Below, in pieces: positions 6,067 to 11,592 of a stretch of DNA of 33,345 nucleotides (position 1 is its first letter; every line of letters begins with the position of its first letter). The stretch spans positions 1 through 33,345 of the IMG/VR virus record IMGVR_UViG_3300029309_000164; one strand, given 5' to 3'. The position numbers and the translations under genes were made by a program. The notes under the pieces are model-generated. The model did no database searches and was not told where the DNA came from. It saw only the letters and a list, made by a program, of their open reading frames with translations. Origin of the DNA: a virus.

Positions 6067-6952
6067 TGCTTTCTCCTTTCATTATGTCATAAGCAAGTTG
6101 TATTGGCTTACGCAGCCGAATACTTCTTCTTCCGGTCTTTGATACTGATATTACTAGGTAATCATTGTACATCTCATACACATCGTCAGTTACATGACTA
6201 AGCAGTCTTTTCTTTGCATCTGCATGCTTCTCTGCTTCTGCCATAGTCTGTATGTACTCATGTGTATCATTGGTAAACTCATTACTGTGCGTCATACTTT
6301 TTTGAATCTTCCTATCAATGGGGATTGCGTTGACCTCTGGTGGGTCCGCAACCCCATTGTCAGCTGGCTTGACTCTTGGCACAACATGATTCAACCAAAA
6401 CTTTTTCACTAGCTCCATAATTTTTTCTGCATACAAGTCGTTGTATTCTATATGGGACTGATGATACTTACTGCCATTGCCTTGAATGATTGATATGAAT
6501 GCACCAGCACAATAATGACGAGTTCGTATTGGTCTTTGCTTCATCATGTGTCTGTGTAAATGCATGTAGAACTGTACTTGTGGCATATACCTTTCAATAA
6601 TATCTTGAATAGATGTAAATGGATTTGTGTGCTTGCACTCGAGAACCCATTGTCTCTGTTCTTGATGCTGTGTAATTAATCCATCAAGACTTGCAGCACA
6701 AGGTACGTCATCTATCAAATAGATTCCGATACCTTTGTTTCTCTCAATCATATTCATATCAAGATGATTGCTGTGATTCTTGACAAACCACTCGACATTG
6801 AGTTGTTCTGTTGTGATACCCATCTGAACTTGTAGATTATCAGACAAATCTTCTGGTTGCTTCTCTCCAATTTTTTCGAGATACAAACTTTCCCAGTCAC
6901 CTTTTACTAATCGGATAGTATCGCTACCACCCATGAATTTTGTTCTGTCCAT
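6050..6952 (-). CDS. YqaJ/lambda-exonuclease-type recombination nuclease
   Basis: A 300-residue protein. The N-terminal FMGGSDTIRLVKGDWESLYL corresponds to the family's opening G-(S/A)-(S/D) helix region. Asp90 in AASLDGLI and Glu105/Lys107 in WVLECKHTNPF form the D...ExK nuclease core, and MPQVQFYMHL at 123-132 supplies the conserved Gln-rich helix. YqaJ/lambda exo proteins digest duplex DNA from ends to make 3' single strands for an annealing protein, here the adjacent ERF. The C-terminal third is helical and ends with a basic segment. The ATG at 6952 follows AAGGAGAAAGCAC. Exact polarity or processivity cannot be told from sequence. Confidence 0.87.
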   Translation of the reverse strand: MDRTKFMGGSDTIRLVKGDWESLYLEKIGEKQPEDLSDNLQVQMGITTEQLNVEWFVKNHSNHLDMNMIERNKGIGIYLIDDVPCAASLDGLITQHQEQRQWVLECKHTNPFTSIQDIIERYMPQVQFYMHLHRHMMKQRPIRTRHYCAGAFISIIQGNGSKYHQSHIEYNDLYAEKIMELVKKFWLNHVVPRVKPADNGVADPPEVNAIPIDRKIQKSMTHSNEFTNDTHEYIQTMAEAEKHADAKKRLLSHVTDDVYEMYNDYLVISVSKTGRRSIRLRKPIQLAYDIMKGESNGRTE

Positions 6953-6986
6953 GTGCTTTCTCCTTATTTATATAGACATAATAGTT

Positions 6987-7481
6987 TCATTGATGCAACT
7001 GGTCAAGAATTTTATCTATCTGAGTTGCAAAGTGTTGCCGTTCATTGACATTGTTTTTCATGATTCCAAACACCTCAGAGAACGACGGAAAGATTTTGTA
7101 AGTGCGGATTGCCATACCAAGAGCATGATGAACACAATCTGCTGGGAGTTCAGCAAGTTGCTCGAGGATTGCTTGACTCCTTTCTTCAACCTCTTCCATA
7201 GTTGAGTTGTATGGTTTGTAGAAAAGATATTTCCATTTCGATATACGAGTAGCAAGTTCTGCTTTGTTCATCGGTGTTAGGTATGTTTGCAATACGTCAC
7301 TCGCTTTCATTGCAGCAGTAGAATCTCGACAAGTGATAAGCATTCCATCTATTTCTATACCATCAATCTCTTTCAGTTCGTCTTTCATTTTGATGTTTGC
7401 AAAGGTTGGTGTACGAAATGAGAGAATGTATTCAACAGCTCCCACTCCGTCTTTAACTAAATGTATTTTATTTTCAATCAT
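6987..7481 (-). CDS. Early protein of unknown function, possibly replication-related
   Basis: A 164-residue protein sharing an ATGA overlap with the gene upstream. The N-terminal half is helical. The C-terminal half contains AILEQLAELPADCVHHALGM and RTYKIFPSFSEVFGIM. A similar alternation (L..LP.D....AL......K.FPS..E) occurs in alphaproteobacterial phage proteins encoded beside replication genes, which is why a replication or helicase-loading role is conceivable. No ATP-binding or helix-turn-helix motif is clear. With no polymerase or helicase in the phage, a host-replisome-recruiting factor would be expected somewhere, and this is one candidate by position only. Confidence 0.6.
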   Translation of the reverse strand: MIENKIHLVKDGVGAVEYILSFRTPTFANIKMKDELKEIDGIEIDGMLITCRDSTAAMKASDVLQTYLTPMNKAELATRISKWKYLFYKPYNSTMEEVEERSQAILEQLAELPADCVHHALGMAIRTYKIFPSFSEVFGIMKNNVNERQHFATQIDKILDQLHQ

Positions 7482-7843
7482 GATGATTCCTTCTTTTTGG
7501 TTAGTTGTCTCTCGATAAACCTCTTGTGATAGTTCAAGCTATCCTTCTCAATATTGACTAGCTGTTTGATAAGTGTGCTAGCTTTTTCTAACGAGATTGG
7601 GAATGATAGTTTAGTCATGTCATCCATTATATCTTCCCACTCTGTTATCTCATGGTATTGTTTGTCACCTACATGATATTTGGTGCATGCTTGTTTAAGC
7701 GTTTCAATGATACGTAAGTTACGGAGAACTTGGTTCTGTATTTTCCACAACTGTTTACCAGTCGCTGCTTTCTCAGAATTTTTTTCCAAGTTCATGTTTA
7801 GTGTTTCGATTTGAAGGTTGTCAAAATTGATTTGTATTTCCAT
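7478..7843 (-). CDS. Early protein of unknown function, 121 aa
   Basis: A 121-residue, highly charged and helical protein preceded by CAGGAG. The segments ATGKQLWKIQNQVL (27-40) and FPISLEKASTLIKQL (81-95) recall a short motif (T.KQ...I ... S..(E/K)AS..I..L) seen in small nucleic-acid-associated proteins such as DUF3072. That similarity is weak and from memory. The C-terminus is basic (RFIERQLTKKKESS). It is translationally coupled to the next gene through ATGA and lies between the resolvase-like nuclease and the possible replication protein. Function unknown. Confidence 0.6.
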   Translation of the reverse strand: MEIQINFDNLQIETLNMNLEKNSEKAATGKQLWKIQNQVLRNLRIIETLKQACTKYHVGDKQYHEITEWEDIMDDMTKLSFPISLEKASTLIKQLVNIEKDSLNYHKRFIERQLTKKKESS

Positions 7844-7858
7844 TTGGAACTCCTGTTG

Positions 7859-8194
7859 TTAATTATCGTAATGCTCTATGAGACACGCAAAGACATCTTC
7901 CCATACTTCGTCTTTGATTATGACGCAGTATCTTGGAGAGCCCTTTTTGCGTTTACATACAGCAAGGTCTTTGTCTTCTAGTAAATTAAATACATTAGGG
8001 AATTGACTGCTGTCTCGATACTTAACTTCAACTATTAAGTTTTTGTCACCGATACCAATAGTCAAATCCCCTCTGTACTCACCACCTAAACTGCCCGATA
8101 GTGGTTGTTTCTTTGTACGAATACCTAAACTATTAAATAATTTTAGAAACCACCTTTCGTGATAGCTTCCTTTTGCTTTACTTTTGCTAACCAT
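7859..8194 (-). CDS. PD-(D/E)XK endonuclease, Holliday-junction-resolvase-like
   Basis: A 111-residue protein with a strong GAGGAG site before ATG 8194. SKAKGSYHERWFLKLF contains Glu13. A GDLTIG strand gives Asp43, and LIVEVKYR gives Glu56 and Lys58. Order and spacing fit the small archaeal Hjc-like/PD-(D/E)XK nucleases used by phages to resolve branched DNA before packaging. With ERF and YqaJ-type proteins in the same operon, a resolvase completes a recombination set. A restriction-like or nicking activity is the alternative; structure prediction would separate these. Length is typical of the compact family. Confidence 0.72.
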   Translation of the reverse strand: MVSKSKAKGSYHERWFLKLFNSLGIRTKKQPLSGSLGGEYRGDLTIGIGDKNLIVEVKYRDSSQFPNVFNLLEDKDLAVCKRKKGSPRYCVIIKDEVWEDVFACLIEHYDN

Positions 8195-8373
8195 GTGTCC
8201 TCCTCATAGCATTTCATACATATCTTTGTGCTTTTATAGAGGGATACAACAAAATATTGTGCTGACTTACCACACGCATCGCAGATGATTGATGCTCTGT
8301 TTTCTTCTCCTTTATTTTTTTTGAAGCGTGGCAAGTTGTTCAATAGCTTTTTCAATTTTTGCAGCAGTATCAT
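8143..8373 (-). CDS. Small zinc-ribbon protein
   Basis: Up to 76 residues with two CxxC knuckles, CDAC (31-34) and CMKC (52-55), separated by 17 residues; this fits a zinc ribbon or treble-clef module. It overlaps the resolvase-like gene by 52 bases. The start is unclear: ATG 8373 overlaps the upstream gene by 62 bases and has only a distant AGAGGA. An internal AAAGGAGAAGAAA sits just before the first CxxC with no ATG, GTG or TTG at a suitable distance. The zinc-binding part is convincing; the N-terminal 25 residues may not be translated. Confidence 0.55.
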   Translation of the reverse strand: MILLQKLKKLLNNLPRFKKNKGEENRASIICDACGKSAQYFVVSLYKSTKICMKCYEEDTWLAKVKQKEAITKGGF

Positions 8374-8521
8374 AACGTAACTCTGTTCCTCTTAGCTGTC
8401 GATAGTATGTAGTTTTTGATAATCCAGCCCAGTTAAAAGCCTTGCGTAAGTCGACGTTCAGCTGTTCTGATTGTTGCGTAAGCTGCTGCAGATAACTTTT
8501 CATAATCAACATTATTATCAT
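8312..8521 (-). CDS. Small helix-turn-helix DNA-binding protein, Cro/CI-like
   Basis: Up to 69 residues. LRKAFNWAGLSKTTYYRQLR followed by YDTAAKIEKAIEQLA resembles a Cro/CI-type helix-turn-helix with recognition helix SKTTYYRQL. Start candidates are ATG 8521, 8512 or 8503; the last (MKSYLQQ) would shorten the protein to 63 residues and reduce the overlap with the upstream gene. Either way it overlaps the winged-helix-like gene (ending 8433) by at least 71 bases in a different frame, unusual even for phage. It is likely a transcription factor acting on phage promoters. Confidence 0.55.
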   Translation of the reverse strand: MIIMLIMKSYLQQLTQQSEQLNVDLRKAFNWAGLSKTTYYRQLRGTELRYDTAAKIEKAIEQLATLQKK

Positions 8522-8822
8522 CTCGCTTCACCATTTGCAAGTACATGTTGACTAATTTATTCCCACTTCCGGTAATATAATATTTTCTGATTGTGCTTGG
8601 TGCTTTTCTATTTGCATACATAAATCTTGTTACTGAATCGCAAGGTAGTGATATAACCAATCCAAGTTTATGCTCGAGAAGATTTAATGCTGCCGATAGT
8701 GTTCCTTGTCTCATGTCTGGTATAAGTTTAGAAACATGATTTGATAATACTATTCTTTGTTTTTTTTCCTTTGATAGATAGAACAAAGCTGATAGTATTC
8801 TAATCTGGTTTTTAGTAATCAT
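8433..8822 (-). CDS. Winged-helix-like regulator
   Basis: A 129-residue protein with AAGGAT upstream of ATG 8822. The N-terminal ITKNQIRILSALFYLSKEKK, then SNHVSKLIPDMRQGTLSAAL and LLEHKLGLVISL, has the helix-helix-helix-wing rhythm of MarR/PadR-like winged-helix proteins. YITGSGNKLVNMYLQ then resembles the strand and helix after the wing. It is predicted to bind DNA, possibly switching phage transcription. It begins just downstream of a terminator-like hairpin on the opposite strand. Family assignment is only approximate. Confidence 0.6.
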   Translation of the reverse strand: MITKNQIRILSALFYLSKEKKQRIVLSNHVSKLIPDMRQGTLSAALNLLEHKLGLVISLPCDSVTRFMYANRKAPSTIRKYYITGSGNKLVNMYLQMVKRDDNNVDYEKLSAAAYATIRTAERRLTQGF

Positions 8823-8841
8823 GATATTAATCCTTCAAACT

Positions 8842-8870
8842 GGGTGGCTTGTTAGGCCACCCTTTTTTTT
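8842..8870 (+). terminator. Intrinsic terminator facing the plus strand
   Basis: GGGTGGC (8842-8848) pairs with GCCACCC (8856-8862) to make a GC-rich 7-bp stem, followed by eight T residues (8863-8870) on the plus strand. The surrounding genes are all on the minus strand and no T-tract follows on that side. It therefore looks placed to stop plus-strand (late, antisense) transcripts that run past the lysis genes into the early operon. Confidence 0.75.
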
Positions 8871-9045
8871 ATAGTTTAAGATGTAGTTGTTCATACATTT
8901 GTTGTGCTACATCACGCAAGAAATCATCAAGAACTACTGAGTTCATTCCTAATGTTTCAACCATAGATTGTAACTCAGATACTGTCAGATTGTCTAGTTC
9001 GTCATTGACAGTATCTTTGATTTGCTCGTTGATTGGGTGACTCAC
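8869..9045 (-). CDS. Small early protein, 58 aa
   Basis: A 58-residue protein starting at GTG 9045, which overlaps the upstream stop (GTGA) and follows GGAGAAGAA. It is acidic and helical (SHPINEQIKDTVNDELDNLT, SELQSMVETLGM, LDDFLRDVAQQMYEQLHLKL), with no known motif. Its stop codon abuts the opposite-facing terminator at 8842-8870. The clear ribosome-binding site and the overlap support it as a real gene. Function unknown. Confidence 0.6.
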   Translation of the reverse strand: MSHPINEQIKDTVNDELDNLTVSELQSMVETLGMNSVVLDDFLRDVAQQMYEQLHLKL

Positions 9046-9299
9046 TTCTCTTCTCCGTAATGAATCTCTCGTACCTTTGATGAGGGTACGTTAGCTTCAT
9101 TGCGTGAGTCATCTACAAAGTGATACATCTCTTTTAAACTTTCGAGTGCTTCTTTCACTTTGCCAAATGCATATCGAACATCCCAGCTTTTGATTCGTTC
9201 TTCATCTTCGTGTAGTGACTCATAGAATAGAAAGTCTTTTTGTACTCTCTCTTCTAGTGTTACCATTTCTTTACCTCTTACTGATTTTTGTATACTCAT
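9042..9299 (-). CDS. Early protein of unknown function, 85 aa
   Basis: An 85-residue protein whose ATG 9299 overlaps the previous stop (ATGA) and follows CAGGAG. An internal ATG (residue 12) also has an AGAGG before it, so a shorter form is possible. The sequence is charged and helical (EERVQKDFLFYESLHEDEER, VKEALESLKEMYHFVDDSR). No domain is recognised. It belongs to the block of small coupled genes between the DNA-binding proteins and is co-translated with its neighbours. Confidence 0.6.
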   Translation of the reverse strand: MSIQKSVRGKEMVTLEERVQKDFLFYESLHEDEERIKSWDVRYAFGKVKEALESLKEMYHFVDDSRNEANVPSSKVREIHYGEEK

Positions 9300-9616
9300 A
9301 ACATTAACTCCTGTTGTTTTGGCTCTTCGCCTAGTTGTTGTTGTAGTCCAGACAGAAACTCTTCATTGCTAGTTGCTTCATCACAATGAGTTGTACCTCC
9401 GTAATGTGCTGACTTTCGTGCGAGCATGTACGAACGATACCCAGTTTCTGTCAATGGACTCTTTACTTTGTTACCATTTACATCAGTTACATGCAGTTCA
9501 AAGTGGTCTACCACATAGGGCATACCAGACTCTGAGTAATTCAGATAGTCTCTCCGAACTGTTACATTGTGTGTCAGATTATTCCACACAAATGTTCCTA
9601 CGTTTTCTGTAATCAA
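9296..9616 (-). CDS. Early protein of unknown function, 106 aa, TTG start
   Basis: A 106-residue protein starting at TTG 9616, which overlaps the upstream stop as TTGA and has GAGGAAGG before it. The sequence FVWNNLTHNVTVRRDYLNYS, then PYVVDHFELHV, looks like a small beta-sheet. LTETGYRSYMLARKSAHYGG forms a helix-like middle, and the C-terminus is Gln/Glu-rich (EEFLSGLQQQLGEEPKQQEL). I do not recognise a family with confidence. The non-ATG start and tight overlap suggest translation set by coupling to the HTH gene upstream. Confidence 0.6.
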   Translation of the reverse strand: MITENVGTFVWNNLTHNVTVRRDYLNYSESGMPYVVDHFELHVTDVNGNKVKSPLTETGYRSYMLARKSAHYGGTTHCDEATSNEEFLSGLQQQLGEEPKQQELML

Positions 9617-10002
9617 TGTCCTTCCTCACTCCATTGGTATGGGTCAGCACTTATGTTTTCATAATGCTCACGTTCTTGCTTGAAGAATGCTTTTGGCAAC
9701 GGCATTGACTCACCACTCCTGGCAAGATTGAAGTCTGTTACTTGCTTGTGTTCTCTTCTGAATCTTTCTTCAAGCCAATACTCAGCCCATTGCTTGTCAC
9801 CTTGCTGTCTCATTGTCGTAACTATTTCTACTCCGTCTTTTTTAAGCTCGAGTATTTGAGCAGCAAGTCGCATACACCCATAATGTTTGAGTGCTTCAAG
9901 TGGTGAGATACTTCCAAACCTATCAAGATGATGGAGTATCTTATGCTTTTGAGTTGTGTATCTATCGTTAATCATGTTTACTCTTGCGTCTGTTCTGTCC
10001 AT
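9613..10002 (-). CDS. Helix-turn-helix domain protein (HTH_39-like)
   Basis: A 129-residue protein from ATG 10002, which has AAGGAGAAAGCT directly upstream; an in-frame ATG at 10029 lacks a good site. TTQKHKILHHLDRFGSISPL followed by EALKHYGCMRLAAQILELKK is a strong match to the small phage helix-turn-helix family (TQK..IL.HL...GSI.PLEAL..YG..RLAA.I..L...G). Such proteins are predicted DNA-binding regulators in early operons. The C-terminal half is charged and contains YWLEERFRREHKQ. The target is unknown. Confidence 0.75.
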   Translation of the reverse strand: MDRTDARVNMINDRYTTQKHKILHHLDRFGSISPLEALKHYGCMRLAAQILELKKDGVEIVTTMRQQGDKQWAEYWLEERFRREHKQVTDFNLARSGESMPLPKAFFKQEREHYENISADPYQWSEEGH

Positions 10003-10012
10003 AGCTTTCTCC

Positions 10013-10297
10013 TTACATGTATGGTTCATTGATTGATTTTACTTCCCTATACTCTAACTCATACTTACCTTTGGGAAGAACTGCACACTTCACAAGTTTT
10101 TTATCAATAAAGAATCGAAACTCTTTGTCACCATTCTCATGATTACGAACTGTGGTTGTGTGATGTAGGAAGACATGACTATTGTGTGATGATGTGCCAA
10201 CTCGGACTTGAACATCACCAGTATGTCTTACTCCATAGCTTTTGTCTGACTTGTATATACAAGCAGTTACCTTATTCCATATAGGGTATTGTGCCAT
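10013..10297 (-). CDS. Early protein of unknown function, 94 aa
   Basis: A 94-residue basic protein behind ATGGAGAAAGCAA. Segments include PIWNKVTACIYKSDKSYGVR, GDVQVRVGTSSHNSHVFLHH and FRFFIDKKLVKCAVL, a beta-rich pattern. A similar W.KV...(I/V).KS.KSYG...G arrangement occurs, in my memory, in small phage proteins without assigned function. It is encoded immediately downstream of the structured element at 10338-10443, which would lie in its 5' leader. Confidence 0.6.
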   Translation of the reverse strand: MAQYPIWNKVTACIYKSDKSYGVRHTGDVQVRVGTSSHNSHVFLHHTTTVRNHENGDKEFRFFIDKKLVKCAVLPKGKYELEYREVKSINEPYM

Positions 10298-10337
10298 TTG
10301 CTTTCTCCATATTTAGTTTATCATTTGTTTAAAAATT

Positions 10338-10443
10338 TACAAGCCCTCAGAACAAGAACAGATTGCATGGTCAAGGACACGAAGTGCCGAAGGGTATCCT
10401 TGACCAGAGAGCAAGATGTTTTTGTTAGAGGGAAAAGCTTGTA
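10338..10443. ncRNA. Long nested foldback with branched tip (candidate structured RNA)
   Basis: Nested pairings, outside in: TACAAGC 10338-10344 with GCTTGTA 10437-10443; CCTC 10345-10348 with GAGG 10428-10431; AACAAGAACA 10351-10360 with TGTTTTTGTT 10417-10426 (one G-U); a tandem G-A/A-G mismatch; TTGC with GCAA; then GGTCAAGGA 10369-10377 with TCCTTGACC 10397-10405. The tip can form CAC-GAA-GTG and CC-GAA-GG. The G-U pair and tandem G-A favour plus-strand RNA, but the minus strand also folds and would be the leader of the 94-aa gene. Confidence 0.6.
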
Positions 10444-10469
10444 GGTATATTAATAGGGTATTTATTTAC

Positions 10470-10730
10470 CTACATACTTACTCCTCCATATGCATGAGAG
10501 TATTTTAGTTTTACTCTGTCATAGATTTTCTTGAGCTCAACACAATGCTGGATTGCTTCTGACAATGTGTTGAAGTAGAGTCTATCGCAGTACCCATGTT
10601 CCCATTCTACTACTAAGAACTTACCTTTGGATGCTGTGTATATCTCTACGTTTCTATCTATGTTTAGCTGTGCGATTCGTTTATCTCCGGTTCTATCTAA
10701 CGTAAACATTTCTTCATCAATTTTTTCCAT
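10470..10730 (-). CDS. Early protein of unknown function, 86 aa
   Basis: An 86-residue protein with AAAGGAGAAAGC before ATG 10730. It alternates charged strands and a central helix: RIAQLNIDRNVEIYTASKGK, FLVVEWEHGYCDRLYFN, LSEAIQHCVELKKIYDRVKL. The opening resembles a small regulatory or inhibitor-type alpha/beta fold, but no family is recognised. Structured non-coding stretches lie on both sides (10338-10443 and 10793-10926), an arrangement that suggests its expression is post-transcriptionally controlled. Confidence 0.6.
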   Translation of the reverse strand: MEKIDEEMFTLDRTGDKRIAQLNIDRNVEIYTASKGKFLVVEWEHGYCDRLYFNTLSEAIQHCVELKKIYDRVKLKYSHAYGGVSM

Positions 10731-10792
10731 AGCTTTCTCCTTTGATTTTTATGGTTGATTCATACTCGTTACTGTACATTTCAATCTGACAC

Positions 10793-10926
10793 TGGTGCGG
10801 TCAGCACTCACGCCAGCCCCCACTCACCCATTAGCTCCAGCTCGACGCAGCCAATGAGTGCCTAGCTTGACGCTGGCACCATTGCTGCTAGAGCTGTTCA
10901 GCTAAAGGTCTCGATGACCCCTAGCA
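10793..10926. ncRNA. GC-rich multibranched structure (candidate structured RNA)
   Basis: A visibly GC-richer patch in an AT-rich genome. TGGTGC 10793-10798 plus CAGC 10802-10805 can pair with the contiguous GCTGGCACCA 10872-10881. Alternatively GTGCC-T-AGC 10858-10866 closes with GCT-GGCAC 10872-10879. To its right, TGCTAG 10886-10891 and CTAGCA 10921-10926 enclose AGCT-GTTC-AGCT and GGTC-TCGAT-GACC, a clean three-way junction. It overlaps the end of the 38-aa gene and forms the leader of the 86-aa gene. Mutually exclusive pairings hint at switching. Confidence 0.45.
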
Positions 10927-11014
10927 TGAACTGCTCAAATAATCCTGAGAATAAAATTGTAAACCAGAGTAGCAGAAATGCTACTCCAAGTATCTCTTCT
11001 ATAGTTGACCTCAT
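10898..11014 (-). CDS. Tiny single-TM protein, 38 aa
   Basis: A 38-residue protein from ATG 11014, preceded by GGAGGAAGCC and overlapping the upstream tiny gene by ATGA; an in-frame ATG 12 bases earlier is possible but less well placed. After RSTIEEILG it has one hydrophobic span (VAFLLLWFTILFSGLF) and an amphipathic tail (EQFMLGVIETFS). Such short early membrane peptides in phages can act in superinfection exclusion or host takeover, but nothing specific is shown. Its 3' end is embedded in a three-way-junction fold. Confidence 0.6.
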   Translation of the reverse strand: MRSTIEEILGVAFLLLWFTILFSGLFEQFMLGVIETFS

Positions 11015-11094
11015 GGCTTCCTCCATAACCAGATAATAAATCCTAGTATCATTAGATTACCTATCAAGTAACTTGCTATAACAGTTGCTAACAT
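11011..11094 (-). CDS. Tiny membrane peptide, 27 aa
   Basis: A 27-residue peptide from ATG 11094 with AAAGGAGAAAG, the operon's characteristic ribosome-binding sequence, immediately upstream. Almost all of it is one membrane span (LATVIASYLIGNLMILGFII) ending in the basic tail WLWRKP. Its stop overlaps the next start as ATGA. The strong ribosome-binding site and coupling argue that it is translated despite its size. Function unknown; a membrane-targeting early factor is plausible. Confidence 0.6.
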   Translation of the reverse strand: MLATVIASYLIGNLMILGFIIWLWRKP

Positions 11095-11116
11095 ATCTTT
11101 CTCCTTTGTGTTGAGG

Positions 11117-11139
11117 TGAGCAGTTTAGCGACTTGCTCA
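11117..11139. other. Intercistronic hairpin
   Basis: TGAGC-AGT (11117-11124) pairs with ACT-(T)-GCTCA (11131-11139) around a TTAGCG loop: 8 bp with one bulged T. It lies between the 134-aa gene stop and the ribosome-binding site of the 27-aa peptide. No U-tract follows on either strand, so it is more likely an RNA stability or processing element than a terminator. Confidence 0.4.
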
Positions 11140-11151
11140 GGTCTTTCGTGA

Positions 11152-11556
11152 TTAGCTTTCAGACTTAAGCTGTTTCTTTGTTGATGCTGTGTTGTCAACA
11201 TTCTCTGTTGCACGCTTTGGCATCTCAGCAAGAGTCCTTCTAGGCTTGGCATCTAAGTTCTGAGACTCAAGCACTTTATCCACAGCTTGTTTCATCTCTC
11301 GTAACTCTGATTGAGTCACCTTAGCTTGCTCGATTTGATTATCCAATCTTTCTAGCGTGGTGGAGACTGTGTTGTTCGTTTGGCATCTCTCCCACTCTGT
11401 GTCATACTCAGCAGATTTGTCAGCTATGTATTTATCCTTGTTAGTAATCTTGAATGTCAAGTCTGCACTAGCTTTGTCTAGCTCGTAATAACGCTGCCAG
11501 TCATTTGAGATATGGTCGTAGTATGCTCTCACGTGTGTTACTAAATCTTTACTCAT
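11152..11556 (-). CDS. First gene of the early operon; coiled-coil protein
   Basis: A 134-residue protein from ATG 11556, preceded by GAAAGGAG; an in-frame upstream ATG lacks such a site and was not used. The sequence is helical with heptad-like stretches (ERLDNQIEQAKVTQSELREM, KQAVDKVLESQNLDAK) and a basic Ser/Thr-rich tail ending KKQLKSES. No catalytic motif is seen. As the first cistron behind the divergent control region it would be made earliest after infection, which makes it a candidate host-takeover or regulatory factor. That role is positional inference only. Confidence 0.65.
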   Translation of the reverse strand: MSKDLVTHVRAYYDHISNDWQRYYELDKASADLTFKITNKDKYIADKSAEYDTEWERCQTNNTVSTTLERLDNQIEQAKVTQSELREMKQAVDKVLESQNLDAKPRRTLAEMPKRATENVDNTASTKKQLKSES

Positions 11557-11592
11557 AATATTACTCCTTTCAAATATTGTTAATTTATGCAG

